Shown: positions 1 to 8,562, counted from the stretch's first letter. The stretch is DNA of 64,000 nt from Alloscardovia venturai (GCF_042676605.1 NZ_JBHTHQ010000012.1:1-64000), one strand, 5' to 3'. A program made the numbers and translations. The notes: generated by a model not told the origin, from the letters alone.

Positions 1-202
1 CCATCCCCCACACCACGCAACCCACACCACCACACACGTTGAAAACACACACCACAACGGCGTGTCGAAAAACACAACACGACCTACAACACAACAAACA
101 AAACAATGTTCTCGCTATGCGGACCAAGTCCCCTAAATTTTTCCACAGCGCACTGTTACACTGAAGACTGACGATTATTTGTCAATTCACAAAGGAGTAA
201 AT
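1..202. other. Upstream region of budC
   Basis: The first ~115 bases are a low-complexity C/A-rich stretch (many CACA and ACAACA runs) without a convincing reading frame. A TACACT hexamer near 157-162 could be a -10 box for the reductase gene that follows, but no good -35 box is seen at the right distance. A clear Shine-Dalgarno sequence (AAAGGAG, 191-197) precedes the ATG at 203. Confidence 0.4.
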
Positions 203-979
203 ATGACTCAGAAAAAAGTAGCATTCGTAACAGGTGGTGCGCAGGGCATCGGCGAAGCGACTGTACGTCGCTTGAGTGCTGACGGCTTTGCAGTTGCTAT
301 CGCTGATCTCAACCTTGACGGCGCACAGAAGCTCGCTGACGAGCTCAACGCTAACGGCGGCACAGCTATCGCAATCAAGTTAGATGTTTCTGATAAGGAT
401 GCTTTTGAGGCAGCAGTTGACGAAGCTGCAGAAAAGTTTGGCGATTTCAACGTTATCGTCAACAATGCAGGTCTCGCACCTACTACTCCTGTAGGCACGG
501 TAACTCCAGAGCAATTTGATCTCGTTACGAAGGTCAACATCGGCGGCACGATGTGGGGAACTCAGGCTGCTACACGCAAGTTCCGTGAGCTTGGTCACGG
601 GGGTAAGATTATCAACGCTTCCTCTCAAGCAGGAGTCGTAGGAAACCCAAACCTCATGCTGTACTGCTCGACAAAGTTCGCAATCCGCGGCATCACTCAG
701 GTCGCAGCACGTGAGCTTGCTTCTGAGGGAATTACCGCTAATGCATACGCGCCTGGCATCGTCAAGACTCCAATGATGATGGATATTGCGCATCAGGTAG
801 CGGTAAATGCAGGAAAAGACGACGAATGGGGCATGGGAACATTCTCCAAAGACATTGCTCTCGGTCGTTTGAGTGAGCCAGAGGATGTAGCCGCTGGTAT
901 TTCGTTCTTGGCAGGTCCAGACTCTGACTACATCACCGGACAAACTCTCGAAGTTGATGGTGGTATGCAGTTCCACTGA
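203..979 (+). CDS. budC: acetoin/diacetyl reductase, SDR family (258 aa)
   Basis: Classical short-chain dehydrogenase that should reduce diacetyl to acetoin and acetoin to 2,3-butanediol with NADH in the cytosol. The cofactor loop TGGAQGIG is at residues 10-17, NNAG at 87-90, the serine in INASSQAG near 141 and the catalytic pair Y154/K158 in YCSTK. The segment with GHGGKIINASSQAG and the C-terminal LGRLSEPEDVAAGISFLA closely match Klebsiella-type BudC/ButA from memory. Start chosen at 203 because AAAGGAG lies 5 bases upstream; a longer frame from 179 (GTG-type start) would include the ribosome site itself. It stands alone, with no acetolactate genes nearby, so its job may be redox balancing. 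Specificity among SDRs is inferred; family membership is certain. Confidence 0.85.
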   Translation: MTQKKVAFVTGGAQGIGEATVRRLSADGFAVAIADLNLDGAQKLADELNANGGTAIAIKLDVSDKDAFEAAVDEAAEKFGDFNVIVNNAGLAPTTPVGTVTPEQFDLVTKVNIGGTMWGTQAATRKFRELGHGGKIINASSQAGVVGNPNLMLYCSTKFAIRGITQVAARELASEGITANAYAPGIVKTPMMMDIAHQVAVNAGKDDEWGMGTFSKDIALGRLSEPEDVAAGISFLAGPDSDYITGQTLEVDGGMQFH

Positions 980-1753
980 GTTATAACATTGTTATAGCGT
1001 TCTGGATTATAGTGCTCCAGCCGTTGCAAACACTTGAAGTGAACCCTGTAAAGTGGACAGTCCCCCTTCACGGGGTTCACTTCAGCTGTGAGCCGCTTAT
1101 GAAAATCTCAAACTAACGCGGATTTACGATATCTGAAGTAGCTATCATATACAGGTATATCGCGTCGGACTATCCGTAACTCAGATAAGTCATCCTGCTA
1201 GCAAGCCTTATTCAATCCTCTGTCGCGCGTCAAACACTCGACAGACACAGAAAAGTATTACTAGCTGGATTGATTACTCTTTTATCGTAAGAAATTATCG
1301 TTATAGACACCATATCCGCATGTCAGACAAGCGTGTTTGCTAAGTTAAACGGCACCTAGAGCATCGGATGTTACAGCGTGTAAGTCTTTGCCAGCCCACA
1401 CGGCATACCACAAATTGTAAATAACTGTACCCCTGGCTAGCACAGAAAGCTCTGATAGCACTAATTCAACGAAGCTCGAATGAATTATGACGTTGTAAAA
1501 ATCTGCCTAAGAGTCTGAATTTCGCACGGCAGCATTTCTAGATAACGCCTCCAGCACCACCGTATATATCTCAAGTATGCTGCTGCTAAGCATAATAAGC
1601 ATTCCATGAAGAAAGTCTCATACTATAAACATCACACGATACCTATAGCTCACACAGTCAGACTACAACAATTAGAATGATAAATTAGGTTTTTATCATC
1701 CCTATAGCTCATAAACTATCGGACACTCGCAATCTAGGCAAGGAGGAAAAGTA
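980..1753. other. Gene-free stretch of 0.77 kb
   Basis: No coding frame with recognisable content is seen on either strand. Just after the budC stop is a small palindrome (TATAAC-ATT-GTTATA), and at 1037-1082 a long hairpin, listed separately. The motif CCTATAGCTCA occurs twice (near 1640 and 1702). The rest looks like decayed sequence, possibly an old insertion or a dead gene. A strong AAGGAGG just before 1754 belongs to the next gene. Confidence 0.4.
1037..1082. repeat. 17-bp imperfect inverted repeat (hairpin)
   Basis: Arms 1037-1053 (starting AAGTGAACCC) and 1066-1082 (ending GGGTTCACTT) pair over 17 bases with one G-U and one mismatch, around a 12-base loop. No T-tract follows, so it is either a weak terminator of budC or a leftover transposon end; sequence alone does not decide. 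Confidence 0.5.
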
Positions 1754-2263
1754 ATGCCGCTTTCCCAAGACATTCAAACAATTGTTAAGCAGTACAGAAT
1801 TATCCTTACAAGTCTGCGCACACCTAAACTGCGCCAAAGATTCAAAGAATTACTTGAGCTGCAAGACACCCAGAGCAATGTCTCTCCTGTGACAGACACG
1901 TCACTGGACAAGCCTTTCCAACAAGTTGACTGGCTCAATACATCACTGACAAACTCACAAGATATCCTCGGGCGCGACATCGATGCGTTGGATGTACTCC
2001 TTGGCGAAGATTCCATCATGTATACTTCGCCTATTAGTGAGCTGCCTGTACCATGGGAAGAACGTAAAGCACTCGTACGCTCTATTTGTGAGCGCGTTTT
2101 TGCTGTGCCTATCGCTCATCGTGACTGGTTGTCAGAGACCGAGTACAATGCTCGTCTTTCTATGCTTGTCACTGATGCAGTGACGCTACGACGCTATTCC
2201 GTCGATATGGGTATCGTCAGACGCAACGATCGAGGAGAAAGATACTGGCTCGTTAAAGAATAG
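1754..2263 (+). CDS. DUF2087 domain-containing protein (169 aa)
   Basis: The C-terminal half (about residues 85-166) has the features of the DUF2087 family: a basic patch around WEERKALVRSICERVF, then the helix-turn-helix-like tail ending in DAVTLRRYSVDMGIVRR and an RYWL finish. In other proteins this domain follows MarR- or ArsR-type DNA-binding regions or stands alone, and its role is unknown. The N-terminal 80 residues are helical and polar with no family I recognise. A perfect AAGGAGG lies 8 bases before the ATG, so strong translation is expected. It is convergent with the gluconate operon and follows an empty 0.77 kb stretch, so it is probably transcribed alone. Function is not predictable beyond a likely regulatory or nucleic-acid role. 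Confidence 0.6.
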   Translation: MPLSQDIQTIVKQYRIILTSLRTPKLRQRFKELLELQDTQSNVSPVTDTSLDKPFQQVDWLNTSLTNSQDILGRDIDALDVLLGEDSIMYTSPISELPVPWEERKALVRSICERVFAVPIAHRDWLSETEYNARLSMLVTDAVTLRRYSVDMGIVRRNDRGERYWLVKE

Positions 2264-2316
2264 AGCGACTGCTTACCCATTGATATCCATTGATGCCCTT
2301 ATAAACGTCACAAATA

Positions 2317-2362
2317 ATGTCCCTTATACTGAAGAACAGTAAGTTCCGAGCATAAGGGACAT
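2317..2362. repeat. 11-bp perfect inverted repeat between convergent genes
   Basis: ATGTCCCTTAT (2317-2327) and ATAAGGGACAT (2352-2362) are exact reverse complements separated by 24 bases. It lies between the ends of the DUF2087 gene and the gnd gene, where a bidirectional terminator is expected. A T-rich run (TTTGTCTTTC) appears about 20 bases further on in the + direction, which is too far for a classical terminator. Confidence 0.4.
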
Positions 2363-2417
2363 GAGACGTAGAACAATTTGTCTTTCTTTTTATTCCAATA
2401 CGGGTGATAATCGGCTC

Positions 2418-3302
2418 TTATTTCTCACTTTCATGGGTTATATGGCCGCCAAACTGTGCTCTTAATGAGGATACTACACGGAGTGTGTCAGCACCTGCGC
2501 CCCGAGATACTTGCCGTGCCCACAATGACGTAGCTGTCACAGGTACAGGTACTCCTAATTCAAGAGCAGCCTCCACCATCCACTTTGCTTCGCCAGATTC
2601 ATTTGCAACTGCTGGCATATTCTGCAACGTCGAATCATCTTGTGCCGCACGAGCAAATAAATCAAGCAGCCACGATTGCACGACCGATCCTTTACGCCAT
2701 GAAGTCATCACGGCAGCAGGGTCATCAATGAGTTCAGAGCGCATCATGGTTTCGAAGCCCTCACCTAAAGCCTGCATCATGCCGTATTCGATACCGTTGT
2801 GTACCATCTTCGCGAAATGCCCCGCTCCTGTAGGGCCCGCAAGAACAAGACCGTCTTCGCCGTCAGGCTTCAATGCTTCGAAGATTGAGGATACTTTCTC
2901 AAAATCATACTGGGAGCCACCTACCATTAATGCATATCCACGCGAGTTCCCCCAAATGCCGCCAGATACGCCGACATCCATAAAGTGGATACCTTTCTTC
3001 CCAAGAATTTCCGCATGCCGTACATCATCTGTATATCGAGTATTCCCGCCATCAATGACCATATCTCCTTCGGAAAGAAGACCACAAAGTGCATCAACCG
3101 TCGTATCTGTCGCAGACCCCGCAGGTACCATTACCCATACAGTTCGCGGCGTTTCAAGACTTGATATGAGGCTTTCAAGTGAATCCACATCACGGCTAGA
3201 CTCTGGGCTGACATCAAAACCTACGACGTCATGCCCTTTCTTTCGAAGGCGAGACATCATATTGCCGCCCATACGACCTAAGCCAATCATTCCAATACGC
3301 AT
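2418..3302 (-). CDS. gnd: 6-phosphogluconate dehydrogenase, decarboxylating (GntZ type, 294 aa)
   Basis: Converts 6-phosphogluconate to ribulose 5-phosphate and CO2. The N-terminus carries the dinucleotide fold MIGLGRMGGNM, followed by the substrate signature around FMDVGVSGGIWG and the KMVHNGIEYGMMQA helix with the catalytic lysine. At ~294 residues it is the short, single-repeat form usually found beside gntP and gntK and often NAD-linked, rather than the ~470-residue pentose-phosphate enzyme. Start set at 3302 (MRIGMIGLG) because GAAAGGAAA lies just upstream; an in-frame start at 3335 would add 11 unlikely residues. Last gene of the gntK-gntP-gnd operon, 39 bases after gntP. Cofactor preference is family knowledge, not visible proof. 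Confidence 0.9.
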   Translation of the reverse strand: MRIGMIGLGRMGGNMMSRLRKKGHDVVGFDVSPESSRDVDSLESLISSLETPRTVWVMVPAGSATDTTVDALCGLLSEGDMVIDGGNTRYTDDVRHAEILGKKGIHFMDVGVSGGIWGNSRGYALMVGGSQYDFEKVSSIFEALKPDGEDGLVLAGPTGAGHFAKMVHNGIEYGMMQALGEGFETMMRSELIDDPAAVMTSWRKGSVVQSWLLDLFARAAQDDSTLQNMPAVANESGEAKWMVEAALELGVPVPVTATSLWARQVSRGAGADTLRVVSSLRAQFGGHITHESEK

Positions 3303-3341
3303 GAATTTCCTTTCACATTTAGCAGTGTTTGTCACATAAAG

Positions 3342-4682
3342 TCACATAAAGAGAGGGGCTATAACAGAAACAAGCATGACTATTGCCAGCCCAGATACTG
3401 AAAGAATCGTCTCCATGAGCGACCATGTCTTAAACGTTTGACCTACAGTCATGCCAAAGTATTCCTTTACAAGCCAGAATCCGGCATCATTAACGTGGGA
3501 GAGGAAAATGGATCCTGCGCCGATAGATAAGACAAGAAGTGCAAGCTGCAATGGATTCAGATTTGCTGCCAGCGGTGCGACAATTCCTGAAGCAGTGACT
3601 GTCGCCACTGTGGCAGACCCCGTGGCGAGACGAATAAGAACCGCTACAAGCCAGCCTGCGATGAGTGGATTAAGATTTGCTTGAGTGATGCTTTCTGCAA
3701 TCACTTTTCCAATCCCAGAATCGACAAGAGTTTGCTTAAAACCTCCACCAGCAGCGACAATAAGCAAAATCCCTGCAATTGATGCGAAGGAAGAGCCAAC
3801 GATGGAATTCACGGTATCACGATTCCATCGTGCGCGGAACGCCAGAAGAACGATAGCAAATATAGTAGTAATCGTGAGAGCTTCAAGTGGGGTACCTATC
3901 CATACGATAGCGCGTCCCCATGGAGTGCTTTTGAGATTTGCGACATCAACAATAGATGCTGCAAGCATGAGAACCACAGGAAGCAAAATGACACTTATCG
4001 CCTCACCGAAACTTGGTCGGCTTTCTGGAGCGTCCTGGGACTTCACAGTATCTTCTTCAGGAGCCATGATAGGAACCATCTTTACCATCCAGCGAGCTGC
4101 CACAGGTCCAGCAATGATAACCACAGGTATAGCGATAATAAGCCCCAAGCCTAGGGTAAGTCCAAGGTTCGCATGAAGCGCATCAATTGCTACGAGCGGT
4201 CCAGGATGTGGAGGGACAAATGCGTGGAGAGCTGAAAGACCTGCAAGTGCTGGAATCCCGAGAGCAATGACAGGCATCTTCGCACGACGTGCAACAAGAA
4301 GAATGATAGGGATAAGGATAACAACCCCAACTTCGAAGAACAATGGGATACCTACGACGAAAGCGCTCAATGCCATTGCCCACCCTAATTTATTCTGTGG
4401 AGATTTCTGCAAAATAGTATCTACAATGACGTCTGCGCCGCCTGAGCGAGTAAGCAGAATACCAATAATTCCTCCGAGCGCAATCAGTAATCCCACACTC
4501 GATACGGTGCCGCCTACACCTGAAGTAAAACTGTCTAAGCTTTTGTCATAAGGCACTCCTGCTATCACTGCCGTTACAGCGGAGCCGATCATGAGAGAAA
4601 GAAATGGGTGAAGCTTTACTACAGCGATAAGTAGAACAATAAGTGCAATTCCCAAAATTGCCGCAATAATTAAAGTACTCAT
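3342..4682 (-). CDS. gntP: GntP-family gluconate:H+ symporter (446 aa)
   Basis: Integral membrane permease that should import gluconate with protons. The chain is almost entirely hydrophobic, with about 12-14 membrane segments. GntP-family landmarks include ALGGIIGILLTRSGGAD near residue 70, FVPPHPGPLVAIDAL near residue 155 and ATVTASGIVAPLA in the C-terminal half. Length equals the usual ~440-450 residues. The ATG follows a GGAAGATTT ribosome site. It sits between gluconokinase (51 bases upstream) and 6-phosphogluconate dehydrogenase (39 bases downstream) on the same strand, so the three form one gluconate operon. Related permeases take up other sugar acids, but this context makes gluconate the best call. 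Confidence 0.9.
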   Translation of the reverse strand: MSTLIIAAILGIALIVLLIAVVKLHPFLSLMIGSAVTAVIAGVPYDKSLDSFTSGVGGTVSSVGLLIALGGIIGILLTRSGGADVIVDTILQKSPQNKLGWAMALSAFVVGIPLFFEVGVVILIPIILLVARRAKMPVIALGIPALAGLSALHAFVPPHPGPLVAIDALHANLGLTLGLGLIIAIPVVIIAGPVAARWMVKMVPIMAPEEDTVKSQDAPESRPSFGEAISVILLPVVLMLAASIVDVANLKSTPWGRAIVWIGTPLEALTITTIFAIVLLAFRARWNRDTVNSIVGSSFASIAGILLIVAAGGGFKQTLVDSGIGKVIAESITQANLNPLIAGWLVAVLIRLATGSATVATVTASGIVAPLAANLNPLQLALLVLSIGAGSIFLSHVNDAGFWLVKEYFGMTVGQTFKTWSLMETILSVSGLAIVMLVSVIAPLFM

Positions 4683-4733
4683 AAATCTTCCTTGATTTGT
4701 TACTTTTTAGCGCCGCGTTGCGCTTATCTATGT

Positions 4734-5249
4734 TTATTTGTGTGATGCCTCATACGTTTTTACAGCGTTTATAACGCGTGCAATAACGTCGTCAATTGAA
4801 CCTTCGATAGAAATAGCTTCACCATTTTCATCACTAGAAAGTGGCTCCAAGATTGCAAATTGACTCGGCAATAATGCTGGCGGCATAAAATGACCTTGAC
4901 GAGCAGAAAGACGCTCTTGAATAAGTCTTTGTTCACCGTCTAGATGAAGAAAATAAACGTCAACTCCGCGATTAAGCACTTCACGATAAGACCGCTTCAA
5001 TGCTGAGCTAGAAACTACAGTATTCTTGCCCAAGGCTTCTTGAGATACCATCCATTCATTAATGGCGCTCAGCCATGGCCAACGATCGTCATCAGTGAGC
5101 GGTATGCCTGCAGACATTTTGTCGATATTAGCTTGTGGGTGGAAATCATCTCCCTCCGCCATCGTGTAGTTTAACTGATCACGGATTGCTGTAGCAGCCG
5201 TTGATTTTCCACAGCCTGCTACACCCATAACTACTATATGAATTGCCAT
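4734..5249 (-). CDS. gntK: gluconokinase (171 aa)
   Basis: Phosphorylates gluconate with ATP to 6-phosphogluconate in the cytosol. The P-loop GVAGCGKST lies near the N-terminus, followed by the gluconokinase signature AEGDDFHPQANIDKM, then PLTDDDRWPWL and the SSALKRSYR segment with the catalytic arginine region; the region GHFMPPALLPSQFAILEPL is also typical. Start placed at 5249 (MAIHIVV) because CGAAGGAG stands 6 bases upstream; a start at 5279 would place the ribosome site inside the gene. First gene of the gluconate operon and directly downstream of the promoter/operator at 5282-5328. Length matches the small GntK family. Confidence 0.93.
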   Translation of the reverse strand: MAIHIVVMGVAGCGKSTAATAIRDQLNYTMAEGDDFHPQANIDKMSAGIPLTDDDRWPWLSAINEWMVSQEALGKNTVVSSSALKRSYREVLNRGVDVYFLHLDGEQRLIQERLSARQGHFMPPALLPSQFAILEPLSSDENGEAISIEGSIDDVIARVINAVKTYEASHK

Positions 5250-5281
5250 AATAACTCCTTCGAAATGTATGGCTTGCATTA

Positions 5282-5310
5282 AGTATAGAACTACAGATAC
5301 TCTTTGTCAA
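5282..5310 (-). promoter_or_regulatory. Sigma-70-like promoter of the gntK-gntP-gnd operon
   Basis: On the minus strand a perfect -35 box TTGACA (5310-5305) is followed after exactly 17 bases by TATACT (5287-5282), about 33 bases before the gntK start. The -35 box sits in the spacer of the inverted-repeat operator, so a bound repressor would block RNA polymerase. Confidence 0.8.
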
Positions 5311-5328
5311 TCTATAAAGAGTATCTGT
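5293..5328. promoter_or_regulatory. Operator: perfect 13-bp inverted repeat (probable GntR-family site)
   Basis: ACAGATACTCTTT (5293-5305) and AAAGAGTATCTGT (5316-5328) are exact reverse complements separated by 10 bases. The repeat straddles the -35 element of the gluconate operon and lies between gntK and the divergent FadR-type regulator at 5473, the natural candidate to bind it. The spacing places equivalent bases two helical turns apart, suiting a dimer. Confidence 0.75.
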
Positions 5329-5375
5329 GTAGCGACCATTATGAAATTAGATCGGCACCCAAGTTTTACTGTCAT

Positions 5376-5404
5376 TTGTTACCATTTACCATGAAAGCGA
5401 TAAA
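5376..5404 (+). promoter_or_regulatory. Possible promoter of the gluconate regulator
   Basis: TTGTTA (5376-5381), a 17-base spacer and GATAAA (5399-5404) form a moderate sigma-70-like promoter about 70 bases upstream of the regulator start. It lies outside the inverted repeat, so the regulator may be expressed even when the operon is shut. Confidence 0.4.
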
Positions 5405-5472
5405 GTAAAGCAGTAAGCGGCGTCGAAGAAAAGTCATCCGACGTCACCACCGCACCACGTAAGAGGATATTT

Positions 5473-6201
5473 ATGTCAGAAACCGTCAAAGAGACTGACG
5501 ATAGCAGCACAAATGAACCACTGCATATCTCGATTGCTGATAAACTTGCTCACGAGATTCTCGACGGAATATGGATTTCAGGGACAAGTAAAAAACTAGA
5601 AGATATTCAGTCGCAATTTGGTATCTCACGCACGGTCGCGCGTGAAGCGGCTCGACTATTGGAATCTCTGCGATGCGTACAGCTGTTGCGAGGAACAGGA
5701 ATCATAGCGATGTCTCCTGAGACGTGGGCAAATCTTGACACACGCGTCATTACATGGAAGCTCCAGTCTAATTTACACAAACAAGAATTAGCAGCCCTTA
5801 CCGAACTGCGTTTAGTAGTTGAACCAGCAGCAGCGGCAGGATGCGCATCACGAAGCACCATCGAAGCTCGCACTCGTATCGCAGTGACCGGTCATGAAAT
5901 GATTAAAGCTGCACGTGAAAACCGTTTGAAAAACTTTCATACTCTAGATACTCAGTTCCACACTGAGCTGCTTAAAAACAGCGGGAATCCTCTCTTTGCA
6001 GAATTAAGCACTCTCGTAGAGGCAGTTCTGCGAGGTCGAGTGGATATCGGTTTATACCCTTCACAACCTAAAGAAGAAGCTCTTCAAGCACATGAGCAGG
6101 TAGCTCAGGCAGTGCTTGAGGGCAATGCCGCCAACGCTGCAGCTGCGATGAAAGATATCGTCTCCGAAGTAAATACAGCACTTGGACTGTCAGCAATTTA
6201 G
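5473..6201 (+). CDS. FadR-subfamily GntR transcriptional regulator of the gluconate operon (242 aa)
   Basis: A winged helix-turn-helix occupies about residues 20-85 (ADKLAHEILDGIW then SQFGISRTVAREAARLLESL), and an all-helical FCD ligand domain fills about 100-235 with EPAAAAGCASR, HTLDTQFHTELLKNSGN and the late histidine in QAHEQVAQAV, likely part of the metal/ligand pocket. Length is standard for the subfamily. It is divergent from gntK and shares the intergenic region with the 13-bp inverted repeat, so it should be the gluconate- or 6-phosphogluconate-responsive repressor of that operon. An AAGAGGATA ribosome site precedes the ATG. The effector is inferred from context. Confidence 0.88.
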   Translation: MSETVKETDDSSTNEPLHISIADKLAHEILDGIWISGTSKKLEDIQSQFGISRTVAREAARLLESLRCVQLLRGTGIIAMSPETWANLDTRVITWKLQSNLHKQELAALTELRLVVEPAAAAGCASRSTIEARTRIAVTGHEMIKAARENRLKNFHTLDTQFHTELLKNSGNPLFAELSTLVEAVLRGRVDIGLYPSQPKEEALQAHEQVAQAVLEGNAANAAAAMKDIVSEVNTALGLSAI

Positions 6202-6208
6202 CAGTAGC

Positions 6209-6733
6209 TTAAATTTTTAGGCAGATATTTCGAGACATTTCTAGACATCCTGGGTTCTGGTTTGGAGTGCACCACTCTACGTGTTGGTTGGTTGTATTAA
6301 GTTTATCAAGACATTCTTCAAAAACTTCGTTAGGAGTCATATAACCAAGAACTTTCAAGAGTGCGTTATTAATTTGATCCACGCACGTATCAAGTTCTTT
6401 TTGGCTAAGAGTAGTGAAGCCTGTTTTCTTCAGGTGAATACCGGCATAACTGTTTATTCCTATTCTCATTCGAGCCACGCTGTCAACTCAAGTATGGGCC
6501 AGCGAAATATGACAGCATTCCTAACGCCTCATCCACCACATTGTGACAGGCGGTTTCAGTCCCGTTATCCCACGTACGCAAGATACGTGCTTGAGATGGA
6601 AGGCCTGAGAATGCTTCGTATTCCGCTCTCATGTAGCGCCAGCACTCTTATCCGGAATCAACATGGCGACGAGTTTACGGCTCGCACGTTTGACTTGCGT
6701 ATTCACACACTCGTTTCCCTTAATCCGACCACA
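6209..6733 (-). pseudogene. IS30-family transposase remnant
   Basis: The minus strand encodes pieces of an IS30 transposase catalytic domain in several frames. A piece with GRIKGNECV and KLVAMLIPDKSAGAT ends in a stop. The next frame has FSGLPSQARILRTWDNGTET and the YFAGPY segment, then a TGA (6485-6483) where the family has the W of the conserved PY..WQRG stretch, then RGSNEN. A frameshift follows, and a last open stretch (6478-6209) gives TTLSQKELDTCVDQINN and VLGYMTPNEVFEECL, the normal C-terminus. The N-terminal HTH is absent and no terminal inverted repeats are recognised. It ends 8 bases after the gluconate regulator, marking the left edge of an accessory patch. Confidence 0.8.
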
Positions 6734-6922
6734 GTATCTAATCCCAATTGAGCAAACTGACAGCGAGAACCAACACTGTGAGCACGCTTATGGATAGGAA
6801 CACGTGTGTAGCTGCCCCATGAAAGCCAGCGTAAAAAGAACTCCACGTAACTTTCATGAGGCATTTAATTATGTAAGAATTACGCATTTTTGCATGAGAA
6901 TAAATTCACTCACTATTTATGC

Positions 6923-7243
6923 TTACGAGATTCTCACTTTATTGTATTCCGCTTTGTACTCATTTGCTACTAATTTTAACGCGTCGGAACTTTCTCCCTC
7001 AATAGCCGAACTTAGAGCATCTAGAACACACGTGATATCGTTCTGCGCCGTGTAGGCAACTTCGTCGAGCTCACTGTAGAACGCTTTCATTACGGTATTA
7101 ATTTTGCTCGTAATCTCAGCGCTATACACATCAAGGATATATCTTTTATCCTCTCGTCTTTGCTGCTCAACCTCCTCTTGCTGGAGTTCAAGTTCTCTTT
7201 GCTGTAATTGAATTTGCTCTTGCGGTGTCAATCGTTGGATCAT
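6923..7243 (-). CDS. Small coiled-coil protein downstream of the lipase (106 aa), possible secretion partner
   Basis: Predicted almost wholly helical: residues ~5-35 are a Gln/Glu-rich coiled coil (LQQRELELQQEEVEQQRRED), followed by amphipathic helices. No signal peptide, membrane segment or catalytic motif, and no WXG motif is visible. The ATG at 7243 is preferred because GGAG lies 11 bases upstream; a GTG at 7252 overlaps the lipase stop. Translation is therefore coupled to the lipase. In Staphylococcus type VII lipase systems (TslA) two small helical proteins bind the C-terminal helical domain of the lipase and target it for secretion; this protein could play that part, but similarity is architectural only. 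No named family is recognised. Confidence 0.55.
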   Translation of the reverse strand: MIQRLTPQEQIQLQQRELELQQEEVEQQRREDKRYILDVYSAEITSKINTVMKAFYSELDEVAYTAQNDITCVLDALSSAIEGESSDALKLVANEYKAEYNKVRIS

Positions 7244-7251
7244 CAGTCTCA

Positions 7252-8562
7252 CTACTCCATCAGTGCCTGTGCTTGTATGTGACCATTCCTTACTACCGTT
7301 TGACCTGCAGCATGGGCCATGTCTGCAAGCTTTGCATCAAGCGTGTCTCCATCTCTTGAAGCTTTCTCCATGAGTAGGCGAATTTTGCTAAATTTATCCC
7401 AAAGTGCATGTACGACAAAGCACATGTCGTTAAGTATCGATTCATTATGTGTCACGGTGGTCGTATAACTGATGCAACAGTCATATTTCAATACATCTAC
7501 GACTTCGTCAAGAGTGAGTTGCTTTATCTGCGATGGAACCTGCGTGGTATATTCCTTGTAAATTTCTTCCAACGCACGATATGCAGTCTCAGCAGCCTTC
7601 CTAGCTCTCTCATCAGCTTCAGTCGCTGCTTTGTCCAAACCCGCAGCAACATACTCAGCTTGCACTTGATCAAACTTAAATTTAAATTCCGAACTATTAG
7701 TATTAAGAGTACGGTCTTGAAATGCTCCTTCCTCATAATTGATGATTTCTTCAGTAACTTCTTTGCCTATCTTTGACGGAAGTACGATATGTCCATGTGC
7801 ATCATATTTGTACTGATTTGCATCGTGAAACCACCATAAACTGTTTATCTTCGTTGCCCCACCTTGATATCGTGACGTTCCTGAGCCGTCAGTCCACTCG
7901 CCAAAGTTGCTGATGACATCGTTATTACTACGGTACACACGATATCGAGCCGAGTTCTTTTTTATGTACTCTTTCTGCTCATTAGACATAACATTCGTCG
8001 GGTTCGGCGCATTAAACACAGTCGCTGGCTCTTTATTTTCTACAGCCACATTGACAGCAAGCCATCCTCCTAGCGAATGTCCAGTGTAAGAGAAAGTTGC
8101 CTCAGGATTAATCTTGTGCACCTGAGCTTTAACAGATTTTGCAAATTTTTGGGCTGACATCAGCTGATTATCAACAATTCTCGTCGTTGTAAGTTCCCCA
8201 TCGGCACGACTACCCGCTGTGCCAACGTATTCACCTGTTCTTTTATCGACAGTAATACTCGTTTTCCCCGTATATCCATTGATAATCAAATTGACATCAG
8301 TAGAGATATCCCTACTATCCACCGGGTCCGTCCCTGCGTAGGAGATTACGACATCACTATAGTCGGGCTTACCATTAACAATTGGAGCAATCGCCATCCC
8401 TTGGAAACCGTTATCTGAGTTGTTTTCGACAGCAACAATCTTGAATTGACCATTTAACTGATTATCAAAGAAATGGTGTGTCGTTCCTTGAGATAATTTC
8501 TCTTTCCCAATACGATACGCAAAGCTAGCTGCAAAGTTATACTGCTTATCCGTGAAAATCAC
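7252..8562 (-). CDS. Class-3-type lipase with C-terminal helical domain (436 aa), candidate T7SS-type lipase effector
   Basis: The N-terminal ~260 residues are an alpha/beta hydrolase of the class-3 lipase type. The nucleophile elbow GHSLGG carries S163, D215 lies in NNDVISN and H256/H258 in DAHGH complete a plausible triad; SYAGTD near 74-79 could form the oxyanion region. No signal peptide is present. Residues ~300-436 are charged helices (EADERARKAAETAYRAL, then a long C-terminal helix pair). A lipase at the N-terminus with a helical tail at the C-terminus is the reversed LXG arrangement described for Staphylococcus TslA. GTG start at 8562 with AGGAG 6 bases upstream. It sits between a membrane-anchored small protein and a coiled-coil protein in one operon. 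Intracellular esterase with no toxin role remains possible. Confidence 0.7.
   Translation of the reverse strand: MIFTDKQYNFAASFAYRIGKEKLSQGTTHHFFDNQLNGQFKIVAVENNSDNGFQGMAIAPIVNGKPDYSDVVISYAGTDPVDSRDISTDVNLIINGYTGKTSITVDKRTGEYVGTAGSRADGELTTTRIVDNQLMSAQKFAKSVKAQVHKINPEATFSYTGHSLGGWLAVNVAVENKEPATVFNAPNPTNVMSNEQKEYIKKNSARYRVYRSNNDVISNFGEWTDGSGTSRYQGGATKINSLWWFHDANQYKYDAHGHIVLPSKIGKEVTEEIINYEEGAFQDRTLNTNSSEFKFKFDQVQAEYVAAGLDKAATEADERARKAAETAYRALEEIYKEYTTQVPSQIKQLTLDEVVDVLKYDCCISYTTTVTHNESILNDMCFVVHALWDKFSKIRLLMEKASRDGDTLDAKLADMAHAAGQTVVRNGHIQAQALME

Noticed and set aside
380..976. 198-codon open frame on the minus strand
   Set aside because: It lies wholly antisense to the well-supported budC gene and shows no family features.
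1037..1082. IS3-family element end
   Set aside because: The hairpin carries a GTAAAGTGGACAG-like string that recalls insertion-sequence ends, but no transposase, second end or target duplication is visible.
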